Assembly: GCA_030598525.1 (NCBI GenBank)
Contig: JAUVPT010000012.1
Location: forward strand, 1 to 19,540
Length of the DNA: 19,540 nucleotides
Source of the DNA: Gemmatimonadota bacterium
GTDB lineage: Bacteria > Gemmatimonadota > Gemmatimonadetes > Palauibacterales > Palauibacteraceae
Direction: 5' to 3'
Position numbers and translations under genes: made by a program. The notes beneath the pieces are model-generated. The model made no database searches and was not told the origin of the DNA. It saw only the letters and a list, made by a program, of their open reading frames with translations. Positions within the stretch are counted from its first letter, which is position 1, and every line of letters begins with the position of its first letter. Shown piece after piece: positions 1 through 6,755 of this stretch.

Positions 1-1248
1 CCGCCCCCTCCCCACGCCCACCAGCCTCCGGCGCCGTCGCCCCCCGCCCGCCCCGCCCCCCCCGGCCCCCCCCCCCCCGCGGCTCTGTCCGACCGGGCCC
101 TCAGCGTGATCCCGCCACACCGCGGCGCCGGCCCCGAGACCCGAGAAACCGGCGAACGACAGTTGGAACCCGGGCTCGACGAGTACCAGCGGATCACTGA
201 GCAGGGCCACGATCGCCGCGGCGCCGAGCAGGTCCCAGGCGCGAGCCGGAAGGCCACGGACGCGGGCCACGGCCCAGCCCGCGAGCAGCAACGAAGCGCG
301 CACGGCGGACGGCGGAGCGCCGATAGCCGCTACGTATACCGCGACGACAGCCGCCGCTCCAACGGCGGCTCGCGAGGGCCCCGCAAACGAACGGAGCAGG
401 AGACCAATGGCCGCGGCGATCAATCCCACGTGCAGCCCGGAGATGGCGAGCAGATGCGCCAGGCCTGCCTCCGCGAACCGGGTTCGGAGGGCGCCCGGCA
501 GATCGTCACGCTCTGCGAGCACGAGCGCGCGGGCCACCGGACTCACGTCGGGAGGCAGGAGTCTCCGCAATCGGTCCGAGGCCCGAGCCCTGGCCGCGCG
601 CAGGATTCCAGTCGGGGCGTCGTCGCCTGGAGTGACGGGCCAGTCTGCACCCGGCTCCCGCTCTCCGAGCCGGCCCACCACGATCCCGCGCCGGCCGGGT
701 CGCCGGGGCCAGGCCGAAGGGCGACCGATTCGGACCCATTCTCCCTGGACCGTGACCAGGCTTCCGGCCGCTACGGGACTCGGGACCGTATCCACTCGCA
801 CTACCAGACGGGGGACGACACAACTTCTTGAGCCGCCGGCCTCCCGAATTGCGGCACCACCCAGGGTCAGGCGGCTGGCTCGACCCGGGACGGAGCTCTC
901 CCCGGCCACGCCACGGACGTGAACACCGTCACCGGTTCTGAGATCAAGGACGCAAGAGGAGCCTGCGCGCCTCGCGGCCGAGGAGCCCAGGAGGGCGCCC
1001 GCAGTGAGGCCGGCCGCCAGCGCCATGTAGATGAGGGCCGTCGAACGACCGTGCAGGGTGCGCGAAAGGCGTCCAGGAAGACCCGTGGCCACCACCACGC
1101 CCAGAAACAGCAACCAGGCGCCGGTGGACGCGGCTGCCGAAACGAAGGACGGGAACCGGAGACCCAGGGCGATGCCCAGGGACGTGAGCAGGGCGAGAAG
1201 CAGGAGGGGCGGGACGCGGCGGGGGCTTGCGCCGACCTTCGGTGTCAG
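1..1248 (-). CDS. comEC: ComEC/Rec2-family DNA uptake channel, N-terminal part (runs off window)
   Basis: Inner-membrane channel that carries single-stranded DNA into the cytoplasm during natural transformation. I translated the open frame by hand. It opens with two hydrophobic segments, then a soluble region with a beta-rich OB-like part. The hallmark Competence-domain motif HLLAISGLHVGL lies at about codons 265-276 (near bases 421-456). More membrane segments follow, with a typical DPLVLVEPGFQLSFAG stretch. The frame has no ATG, GTG or TTG before its first membrane segment. The only upstream candidate is a CTG at 1248-1246, which overlaps the lapA stop as CTGA and has an AGGAG only two bases upstream. 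Later starts (GTG 1098, TTG 1113, ATG 1026) would delete membrane segment 1. The gene is third in the chain miaB-lapA-comEC. Bases 1-80 are an almost pure G/C run that encodes glycine and arginine and is not typical ComEC. The family identity is firm; the start and the last 80 bases are not. Confidence 0.88.
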   Translation of the reverse strand, partial: MTPKVGASPRRVPPLLLLALLTSLGIALGLRFPSFVSAAASTGAWLLFLGVVVATGLPGRLSRTLHGRSTALIYMALAAGLTAGALLGSSAARRAGSSCVLDLRTGDGVHVRGVAGESSVPGRASRLTLGGAAIREAGGSRSCVVPRLVVRVDTVPSPVAAGSLVTVQGEWVRIGRPSAWPRRPGRRGIVVGRLGEREPGADWPVTPGDDAPTGILRAARARASDRLRRLLPPDVSPVARALVLAERDDLPGALRTRFAEAGLAHLLAISGLHVGLIAAAIGLLLRSFAGPSRAAVGAAAVVAVYVAAIGAPPSAVRASLLLAGWAVARVRGLPARAWDLLGAAAIVALLSDPLVLVEPGFQLSFAGFSGLGAGAAVWRDHAEGPVGQSRGGGGAGGGGAGGGRRRRRLVGVGRGR

Positions 1249-1511
1249 ATCTCCTCTGACGCGCCGCCCAGCGCGTCACGGTATCGGCGGAGCATCCTCC
1301 GGGTCTTGAGGTCGGCCCGGAGACCGGCGAGAAGCACCATCAGCATTCCCACCGCTACTGCGGCGAACACCACCACTGGAAGCGACACGGAGCGGATACT
1401 CACGATCCCGAGGTGAAGCGGTACCCGCACGGCCCCGTTCTGCACCGCAAACAGGGCAGCCACTGCCGAGAAAGCGGCTACGAAGAGCATTCTCCGACCG
1501 ATAGAGCTCAT
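1245..1511 (-). CDS. LapA-domain (DUF1049-like) small inner-membrane protein
   Basis: 88-residue protein with two membrane segments (about residues 8-25 and 41-63) and a basic cytoplasmic tail rich in Arg and Lys. The first segment ends in FAVQNGAVRVPLHL, matching the family pattern of a hydrophobic helix, then a QN pair and a short beta-like stretch. In E. coli the LapA family acts with LapB and FtsH to control lipopolysaccharide synthesis. Whether this copy does so is inference, since no lapB is nearby and the usual cytoplasmic coiled coil is short. The ATG overlaps the miaB stop by four bases (ATGA), so translational coupling is likely. Its own stop overlaps the possible CTG start of comEC. 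A generic two-helix membrane protein is the alternative reading. Confidence 0.75.
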   Translation of the reverse strand: MSSIGRRMLFVAAFSAVAALFAVQNGAVRVPLHLGIVSIRSVSLPVVVFAAVAVGMLMVLLAGLRADLKTRRMLRRYRDALGGASEEI

Positions 1512-2899
1512 GGCGCGGCCATTCCCCGGAACGTCGGCCCGCTCGTGGAGGTAAGGCGAACCGTACAGTACGTGTTTCGCGACTTCGGCTCACCCGGAAA
1601 AGCCACGACCTTCCCCGTTCCGGTGCGCCCGAGAATGTCACCCTCCGAACGGGCGGGTCGCTCCACCAGGACCTCCTGCTCGGACCCCAACTCCCCCTCG
1701 TTGATCTCGCGCTGAATGCTCCGGTGCAGTGAGATCACCTCGTCCAACCGTCTGCCCGACGTTTTCTCGCTCACGAACTCGCCCGGTGGGAGGCGCGTCG
1801 CCGGCGTTCCGTCCCGAAGCGAATAGCGATACAGAAAAGCGTCGTCGAACCGGACCTGGCGCAGAAGCGACAGGGTGGCGTCGAAATCCGTCTCCGTTTC
1901 GCCCGGAAATCCGACGATGACATCGGTGCTCAGCGCAATGCCCGGGACACTCCGTCGCACGCGCTCCACGGTATCCAGGAACTGCCGCACCGTATAACGC
2001 CGAACCATGCGCTTCAGGACGCGGTCGGACCCCGACTGGACCGGGAGGTGCAGCTGCGGGCACACGGCCGGTTCCTCGGCCATCACGCGCACCATTCGAT
2101 CGGTGACGTCATTCGGATGCGGTGAGGTGAAGCGAACCCGTCTCACCCCGTCGACGCGCGCAACGGCCTGAAGGAGCCGTGCGAAATCCCAGTCGCCGGT
2201 GCGATAGGAGTTCACCGTCTGGCCCAGGAGGCTCACCTCGGTGTACCCGGCGGTCACGGCACCCCGCACTTCCTGGAGCACGGCCGCGGGCTCCCGGTTC
2301 TTCTCTCCGCCGCGTACATACGGCACGATGCAGAACGTGCAGCGGTGATCGCACCCGCGCTGCACGGTAACCCATGCCGTCACGCCTTCCCTCCGGATGG
2401 CGTCCACACCCTCGTAGTCCTCCGTCTCGTCGAGGGCCAGGAGCATCTGCCCTCGCGAAGCGGCCCCGAAGCGCATCTCATCGACGAGGTCGCCCAGCTT
2501 CCGGTAAGAATCGGGGCCGGCCACGATATCCACTCCGGCCATGCTATCCAGGAGGTCCCCGCCCATTCGCTGCGCCATGCAGCCGGTGACGGCGAGAACG
2601 AGATCCGGGTGATTTCTCCGGTGCACCTGCAGCTGCCCGATCCTCCCCAGCACGCGCGTCTCGGCATGCTCCCGGATAGCGCACGTGTTGATCACGATCA
2701 CGTCCGCTCGGGCCGGATCGTCTACCGTGACGTAGCCGCGGCCGGAAAGCGCGCCGGCCATGAGCTCCGAGTCCCCGATGTTCATCTGACACCCGTAGGT
2801 CTCTATGAACGCGCGCCGCGTCACCGGCACCGGCGGCGCTACGACACCTTGCGCCACACGCTTCCGCCGCAGCGGGACCAGCCCGGTCGAGTCAGTCAC
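1508..2899 (-). CDS. miaB: tRNA-2-methylthio-N6-dimethylallyladenosine synthase MiaB
   Basis: Radical-SAM methylthiotransferase that adds the 2-methylthio group to i6A37 of tRNAs reading UNN codons. The 463-residue protein has the three domains in order. The UPF0004 domain has cluster cysteines C37 (ETYGCQMN), C73 (NTCAIRE) and C107 (GCMAQR). The radical-SAM domain has CxxxCxxC at C183, C187 and C190 (RGCDHRCTFC). A C-terminal TRAM domain covers about residues 400-455. ETYGCQMN and VPYVRG favour MiaB over RimO or MtaB. The listed start is a GTG with no visible Shine-Dalgarno. In-frame GTGs up to codon 26 give shorter proteins beginning just before TRRAFIETYGC, closer to most MiaB proteins, so the true start may be up to 75 bases downstream. 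It is first in the chain with lapA and comEC. Confidence 0.95.
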   Translation of the reverse strand: MTDSTGLVPLRRKRVAQGVVAPPVPVTRRAFIETYGCQMNIGDSELMAGALSGRGYVTVDDPARADVIVINTCAIREHAETRVLGRIGQLQVHRRNHPDLVLAVTGCMAQRMGGDLLDSMAGVDIVAGPDSYRKLGDLVDEMRFGAASRGQMLLALDETEDYEGVDAIRREGVTAWVTVQRGCDHRCTFCIVPYVRGGEKNREPAAVLQEVRGAVTAGYTEVSLLGQTVNSYRTGDWDFARLLQAVARVDGVRRVRFTSPHPNDVTDRMVRVMAEEPAVCPQLHLPVQSGSDRVLKRMVRRYTVRQFLDTVERVRRSVPGIALSTDVIVGFPGETETDFDATLSLLRQVRFDDAFLYRYSLRDGTPATRLPPGEFVSEKTSGRRLDEVISLHRSIQREINEGELGSEQEVLVERPARSEGDILGRTGTGKVVAFPGEPKSRNTYCTVRLTSTSGPTFRGMAAP

Positions 2900-3059
2900 G
2901 GACTATCTATTACCTCGAGTATCGAGTGGGCGATCAACCGATATTCAACGGCCTGAACGTACCGGACGGCGCCGAGGCGGGCCACACCGGGCCGGGCGAC
3001 CCGTCTGACGTCGCGGCGGGGCCGATTGCCCGCGCTGCGGACCCGGCGTAGGATGCCCC

Positions 3060-3803
3060 ATGGCGGTGAGGCATGAGTCTTTCAAGTTCGACGGTCTCCA
3101 GGTCCCGGTGGAAATCCACGGCGACGGAGAGCCCGTCATCTTCCTTCCGGGCCTGGGTGTTCATCCGGGCTACTACCGTGAGGGCATGACTCGCCTTGGC
3201 CGGCACTTTACCGTATTCGTTCCCGACCTCTCGTTTCGAACCCACGCGGACCTGCCCGCCAGGGTCGATCGATATCGCGAGTTCACGGAGGCCCTGGCTG
3301 AGCGGCATGCGCCGCAGGCGTTTCGTGCCGGCCATTCATACGGCGGTTTCCTCGCCCTGCTCGGCTCCGTCCCCGCCATCGCCCTGTCGCCCTTGATCCC
3401 CCTCAGGGTCGGGTGGGGGAACAAGTTCGGGCGGGCGGTGCGTTTGCAGCTCAGGGAGTACCTGGGATTCGAAGGGCGACGAGGGGCCGGCTGGGCGTGG
3501 AGCATTCTGCGGGACTACCTCGGCACCGCCGTTCGGAATCCGGCCAGCCTGTTCCCTGCCGTGGCCGAAACCATCCACTGCATCGCGCACACGTTTCGGC
3601 CCACGGCCCCGAGGGCCCACATCGTGCTCGCAGAGTTCGACCGGCTCTACCTGCCGGCGGAAACTGAGACTTTCCTGGCTCGATCGCGGGATGCGGAGAT
3701 GGTGGTGCGGCGGGTGCCACGCGGCCACGGATGGCCTGTCACGCACCCGGAATTGCTTGAAGCTGAGGTCGTCGAAGCGGTGCGAGCCACGCGAGCGGCT
3801 TGA
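3060..3803 (+). CDS. Alpha/beta-hydrolase fold protein
   Basis: 247-residue soluble alpha/beta hydrolase with no signal peptide. The oxyanion region is FLPGLGVHPGYY (about 28-39), the nucleophile elbow is GHSYGG (Ser93), the probable acid is Asp194 (AEFDRLYLP) and the catalytic His is 223 (RGHGWPVTH). The spacing is that of a complete small esterase/lipase-like enzyme with a short cap between the nucleophile and the acid. The substrate cannot be told from sequence. The start is supported by AGGA six bases upstream of the ATG. The gene is alone on the plus strand, divergent from miaB (160-base gap) and convergent with the beta-barrel gene (32-base gap), so it is probably transcribed by itself. 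I see no clear promoter or terminator around it. Confidence 0.85.
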   Translation: MAVRHESFKFDGLQVPVEIHGDGEPVIFLPGLGVHPGYYREGMTRLGRHFTVFVPDLSFRTHADLPARVDRYREFTEALAERHAPQAFRAGHSYGGFLALLGSVPAIALSPLIPLRVGWGNKFGRAVRLQLREYLGFEGRRGAGWAWSILRDYLGTAVRNPASLFPAVAETIHCIAHTFRPTAPRAHIVLAEFDRLYLPAETETFLARSRDAEMVVRRVPRGHGWPVTHPELLEAEVVEAVRATRAA

Positions 3804-3835
3804 GGAAGGCCCCGGCACGCGCGCCAGGCGGATTC

Positions 3836-5041
3836 CTACATCGAGTTGATACCCAAGGAGAGCGAAAAGCGCTGGAAGCTCTCTTCCGTCCCCGTAGTCT
3901 CAAGATCTCCTCGACTGCCGATCTCGACACCGAAGTCCAGGGCGGCCCTGCCCCCCGCGATCCGCACTCCAAGGCCAAACGTGAACGCCTGTTCGCTCAG
4001 CTGCTCGAATTCCCCGCCGTAGAACGGCAGGTCGGTGTACCGATATCCAACCCGCAGTGGCACCGGCAAGCCGATCAAGTTGACGCCCACGTACTCGAGG
4101 CCACCGCCGGCCCAGATCACGTCGGCCGACTCCGTGTCGAACACCTTGAAGTCCGTCGCCGACCAACCTTTCCATCCGCCGGCGGCCGCCAGCAGGAGCT
4201 TCTGAGTCAGCACGACGCTGCCTCCCACCGCCACCTCGAGCGGCATGTCGAACTTCTGATTCTCGAGGGCGATGCCGAACGTGTCTTTCTCGGCCTGGAG
4301 TTGCGTGTACGTAGTGATCGCGGCGGAGATGATGCCCCGCCGGCCGACCTGCCCCGTGACACCGGCCCGGAAACGCCATCCGCTGAACGCCCAACGGGAA
4401 TCGCCGGCTGCGCCGCCGATCTGGTTCGTCGGATCGTCGATGGCGGGATCGAAAGTACGCCGGAACACTTGCCGAAGGTTACCCGTGAGCGCACTCCCTT
4501 CGACACCCAGGCCGAGGGGGCCCATTCGATAAGCCACGCTCAATCCGACCGAACTGACGCCACCGTCATGCTGCCGGCTCTCGAAATACGGGTAATCTCC
4601 GAACCCGGTACGCAGCGTGTCCGTGAGGATCACGTCCCAGTCCTGATCGAGCTCCGCGTTCACGTTGAGCCCGAACCGCCACTGCTGGTACGGAAGCACT
4701 CCCTGCATCACGACGAACCGGCTGCGCCCCGTGGACTGCTCGCCCTCAGCCGTCTTGAGCTTCACGCTCTCGGGGGCCAGCGTACCGCCGATCGCCGGAT
4801 TCGAGAACATCGTCAGGTCCGCGGGATTACGAGACGAGAAGGACCCTCCGAACAGCCCCATACCCGTTCCGCCAAGAGACGCCGCCCGGGCGTCGAGTGG
4901 CGGCACCGGGTAGCCCAATCCGAGGTCCGTCACCGGTGTCTGAGCGTGGAGTGCCACGGGCGCAACGATTACCCCGATCACGGCCGCCAGGACCCAGTTC
5001 ATCCGCCGGGATCGAAGCAGCCCTTCGCGCCTCGCAGTCAC
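3836..5041 (-). CDS. Outer-membrane beta-barrel protein, PorV/FadL-like
   Basis: Predicted secreted outer-membrane beta-barrel of about 401 residues. After a signal peptide ending near ALHAQ, the protein has the motif DARAASLGGTGMG (about residues 50-62) followed by a short NP element. This resembles the inward N-terminal segment of PorV/UPF0164 and FadL-type barrels. The rest is alternating amphipathic strands rich in Gly, aromatic and charged residues, ending in a strand-like RFSLSLGINSM. The GTG start at 5041 overlaps the stop of the lipoprotein gene as GTGA and gives the signal peptide a basic n-region (TARREGLLRSRR). The ATG at 5002 gives 388 residues and a signal peptide with no positive charge. 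Neither has a good Shine-Dalgarno. It is last in the alr-cdd-lipoprotein chain. The cargo or substrate is unknown, and the family call is by pattern. Confidence 0.78.
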   Translation of the reverse strand: MTARREGLLRSRRMNWVLAAVIGVIVAPVALHAQTPVTDLGLGYPVPPLDARAASLGGTGMGLFGGSFSSRNPADLTMFSNPAIGGTLAPESVKLKTAEGEQSTGRSRFVVMQGVLPYQQWRFGLNVNAELDQDWDVILTDTLRTGFGDYPYFESRQHDGGVSSVGLSVAYRMGPLGLGVEGSALTGNLRQVFRRTFDPAIDDPTNQIGGAAGDSRWAFSGWRFRAGVTGQVGRRGIISAAITTYTQLQAEKDTFGIALENQKFDMPLEVAVGGSVVLTQKLLLAAAGGWKGWSATDFKVFDTESADVIWAGGGLEYVGVNLIGLPVPLRVGYRYTDLPFYGGEFEQLSEQAFTFGLGVRIAGGRAALDFGVEIGSRGDLETTGTEESFQRFSLSLGINSM

Positions 5042-6309
5042 GGAAGGAGGAAGGACGGGTTGGGCGTGAACAGCAAGTGCACCACCGGCCGGAGTCCCGG
5101 TCCGTCTTCCGAGGAAAAGAACTCCCAGAACCCGAACTGCCGGTTCTCCGGAATGGGGACGATTCCCACTCGAAGGTGTGGAAGCGAATCCACGGGCGCC
5201 AGCGTCCACAGCCGGATCAGCGACGTGATGTCATACTGCATGGTGTTTCCCGAGGCCAGTGAGTCCGGCCTCAGAAGCTCCAGGTCCCCGAGTGGGGATC
5301 CGATCGGCGTCTTCTCGCCGAATACGAAAGGATCCGCGAGGAGCCTCACCGCTTGCGCCGCGATGTCGGCCTTCAGGTCGAACGGCTCGGCGGGAGCCCC
5401 GGTCGGCCGGAATTCTAACGTGGCCCGATTGATCGTGGATCCGCGGAGCTGGATGAAGCCGAGGCTGTCCGGGAGTTGGAAATCCAGGTAGTAACGGGCA
5501 GCGGGCAGGCCCGCGAGCCGAAGGCGAGTCGTGGGCTGCGGGGTCGGCGGATCGAAGATGAACGTGCCTGGAAGAGCCGCACGAACGATGGTCACCACCG
5601 TATCGCGCCCCTCGGGCACTGCTTGCGCCACCAGCGATACGAGGCTCGTCCGGAGGACGCCTCCCGGGCCGCTGAGAACGACCGCGAACCCCGGTTCACC
5701 CTCAGAATCCCGCCACGCGGTCAACAGCGAATCGACGTTACCCTCGAACCGCACGACGGCCGTGTCAATGATTGCCCCAAGCGAGTCGACTTCAAAGCTG
5801 AACGTGTCGACGCCCAGGAGGGTCTCAAGGTCTCCCCCGGGGGTGGACCAGGGCTCGCCCTCGCTGGCGCGTTGCCACGTGGCCTCCTCCGCATTGAAGC
5901 TCCGCGACAGCGTCCAGGCGGCAAGCTGAACGGAGTCGGTCGGCAGTTCCGACAGAGCCGTATCCACCGAAAGCCGAATCTCGGCGGCCGTGAAACTGTC
6001 GATCGCGAGGCGGAGAGTATCGACGAACACGGAGTCGGGAATCGTGCTGAATCGGCCCAGGGGCCTCGCCCGCAGTTCCTCCCGGTCCGAAAGCAGGCTG
6101 AAGGACGCCGAGTTGGGCACCACGAATCCCCAGTAGGTGGTATCCCGCCAGGAAGGAAGTTCCCCGGCTTCGAGGATCACTTCGATCGTCGGCGTGGACA
6201 CACCCGGGGCCGTCTCGGAGTCCACGGCCAGAAACGGGTCCTCGGTGCACGCGCCGAGCGCCACCACCAGGGCGACCAGGAGGGAGGTCAAGCCGCCTCT
6301 TCGGATCAA
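5038..6309 (-). CDS. Lipoprotein of unknown function with a DNRLRE-like region
   Basis: 423-residue secreted lipoprotein. The N-terminus is MIRRGG, then a hydrophobic stretch and the lipobox ALGAC with lipidated Cys21. The mature part is acidic and threonine/serine-rich. Residues about 45-250 carry a pattern like DNRLRE-type beta-sandwich modules: strands such as EIRLSVDTAL, then a Trp-containing ATWQRASEGEPWSTPGGD at 143-160. I do not recognise a full family. The frame is open upstream to 6588, but that extension lies in the cdd frame overlap and has no signal peptide. The TTG at 6309 fits better: it overlaps the cdd stop as TTGA and has GGAG eight bases upstream. The stop overlaps the probable GTG of the beta-barrel gene, so the two envelope proteins are probably made together. 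Any interaction between them is inference. Confidence 0.8.
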   Translation of the reverse strand: MIRRGGLTSLLVALVVALGACTEDPFLAVDSETAPGVSTPTIEVILEAGELPSWRDTTYWGFVVPNSASFSLLSDREELRARPLGRFSTIPDSVFVDTLRLAIDSFTAAEIRLSVDTALSELPTDSVQLAAWTLSRSFNAEEATWQRASEGEPWSTPGGDLETLLGVDTFSFEVDSLGAIIDTAVVRFEGNVDSLLTAWRDSEGEPGFAVVLSGPGGVLRTSLVSLVAQAVPEGRDTVVTIVRAALPGTFIFDPPTPQPTTRLRLAGLPAARYYLDFQLPDSLGFIQLRGSTINRATLEFRPTGAPAEPFDLKADIAAQAVRLLADPFVFGEKTPIGSPLGDLELLRPDSLASGNTMQYDITSLIRLWTLAPVDSLPHLRVGIVPIPENRQFGFWEFFSSEDGPGLRPVVHLLFTPNPSFLLP

Positions 6310-6755
6310 GTGCGCCTCTCCGCGCCCGGGTTTCGCCCGTCCTCGTCCGCCGGAACGTGTTCCTCGAGTCGGAACTGGTCCGGGAGGAGCTCCCCCAGGG
6401 TCCACCTTTGCATCTGTCCGCCCGACCCTTCGCTGATGACCTCGAGGTCGGGTCCGAACTCGGCCAGGGCCTGGCGACACACCCCACAGGGAGGCACGGG
6501 CTCCACCGACGTGGAGCACACATAGACCCGGCGCAGCGACCGCCCTCCCGCCGTCACGGCCGCCCCGATGGCGACACGTTCCGCGCACATGGTCACCGAG
6601 AACGAGGCGTTCTCGACGTTACACCCGGCGTGGACCTTGCCCTCCGCGGTCTCGACGGCCGCACCCACCCGGAATTCGGAGTACGGCGCATACGCCCTCT
6701 CCATGGCCCGGCGAGCTTGCACCCTCAGTTCAGCCAACCCCGTGTCAGATGCCAT
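6306..6755 (-). CDS. cdd: Cytidine deaminase
   Basis: Zinc-dependent hydrolytic deamination of cytidine and deoxycytidine to uridine and deoxyuridine, in pyrimidine salvage. The 149-residue protein shows the small homotetrameric type: APYSEFRVGAA near the N-terminus, substrate-binding NVENAS (46-51), and catalytic CAE with Cys57 as zinc ligand and Glu59 as proton shuttle. The second pair of zinc cysteines is in PCGVCRQ (Cys90 and Cys93). The core ends at LLPDQF near residue 127; the remaining 20 or so residues form a charged, probably disordered tail. The start ATG overlaps the end of alr by 11 bases, and the stop overlaps the lipoprotein TTG. The link to alr looks like operon packing rather than shared metabolism. 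Confidence 0.96.
   Translation of the reverse strand: MASDTGLAELRVQARRAMERAYAPYSEFRVGAAVETAEGKVHAGCNVENASFSVTMCAERVAIGAAVTAGGRSLRRVYVCSTSVEPVPPCGVCRQALAEFGPDLEVISEGSGGQMQRWTLGELLPDQFRLEEHVPADEDGRNPGAERRT
6318..6321 (-). promoter_or_regulatory. Shine-Dalgarno that decides the TTG start of the lipoprotein
   Basis: GGAG (part of GGAGAGG) lies eight bases upstream of the TTG at 6309-6307, inside the 3' end of cdd. It is why the TTG was preferred over the longer open frame. The start also produces a proper lipoprotein signal peptide. Confidence 0.6.

Noticed and set aside
106..922. Several open frames on the plus strand and one on the minus strand in the first kilobase
   Set aside because: They are shadows of the comEC frame, which has the HLLAISGLHVGL motif and continuous hydrophobic segments.
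2900..3059. Promoters or an operator in the miaB-hydrolase gap, including the inverted repeat CTCGA-GTA-TCGAG at 2914-2926
   Set aside because: The best minus-strand pair (TTGATC, GGTAAT, 17 bases apart) matches only four of six bases at each box, and no pair was convincing on the plus strand. The repeat has only 5-base arms. A promoter must exist here, but I cannot place it.
3804..3835. Shared terminator between the convergent hydrolase and beta-barrel genes
   Set aside because: Only a near-palindrome GGCACGCGCGCC is seen, with no loop and no T-run on either side.
3800..5491. 563-codon open frame on the plus strand opposite the beta-barrel and lipoprotein genes
   Set aside because: It is antisense to two better supported genes, has no recognisable domain, and shows the Arg/Pro/His-rich composition of a GC-rich shadow frame.
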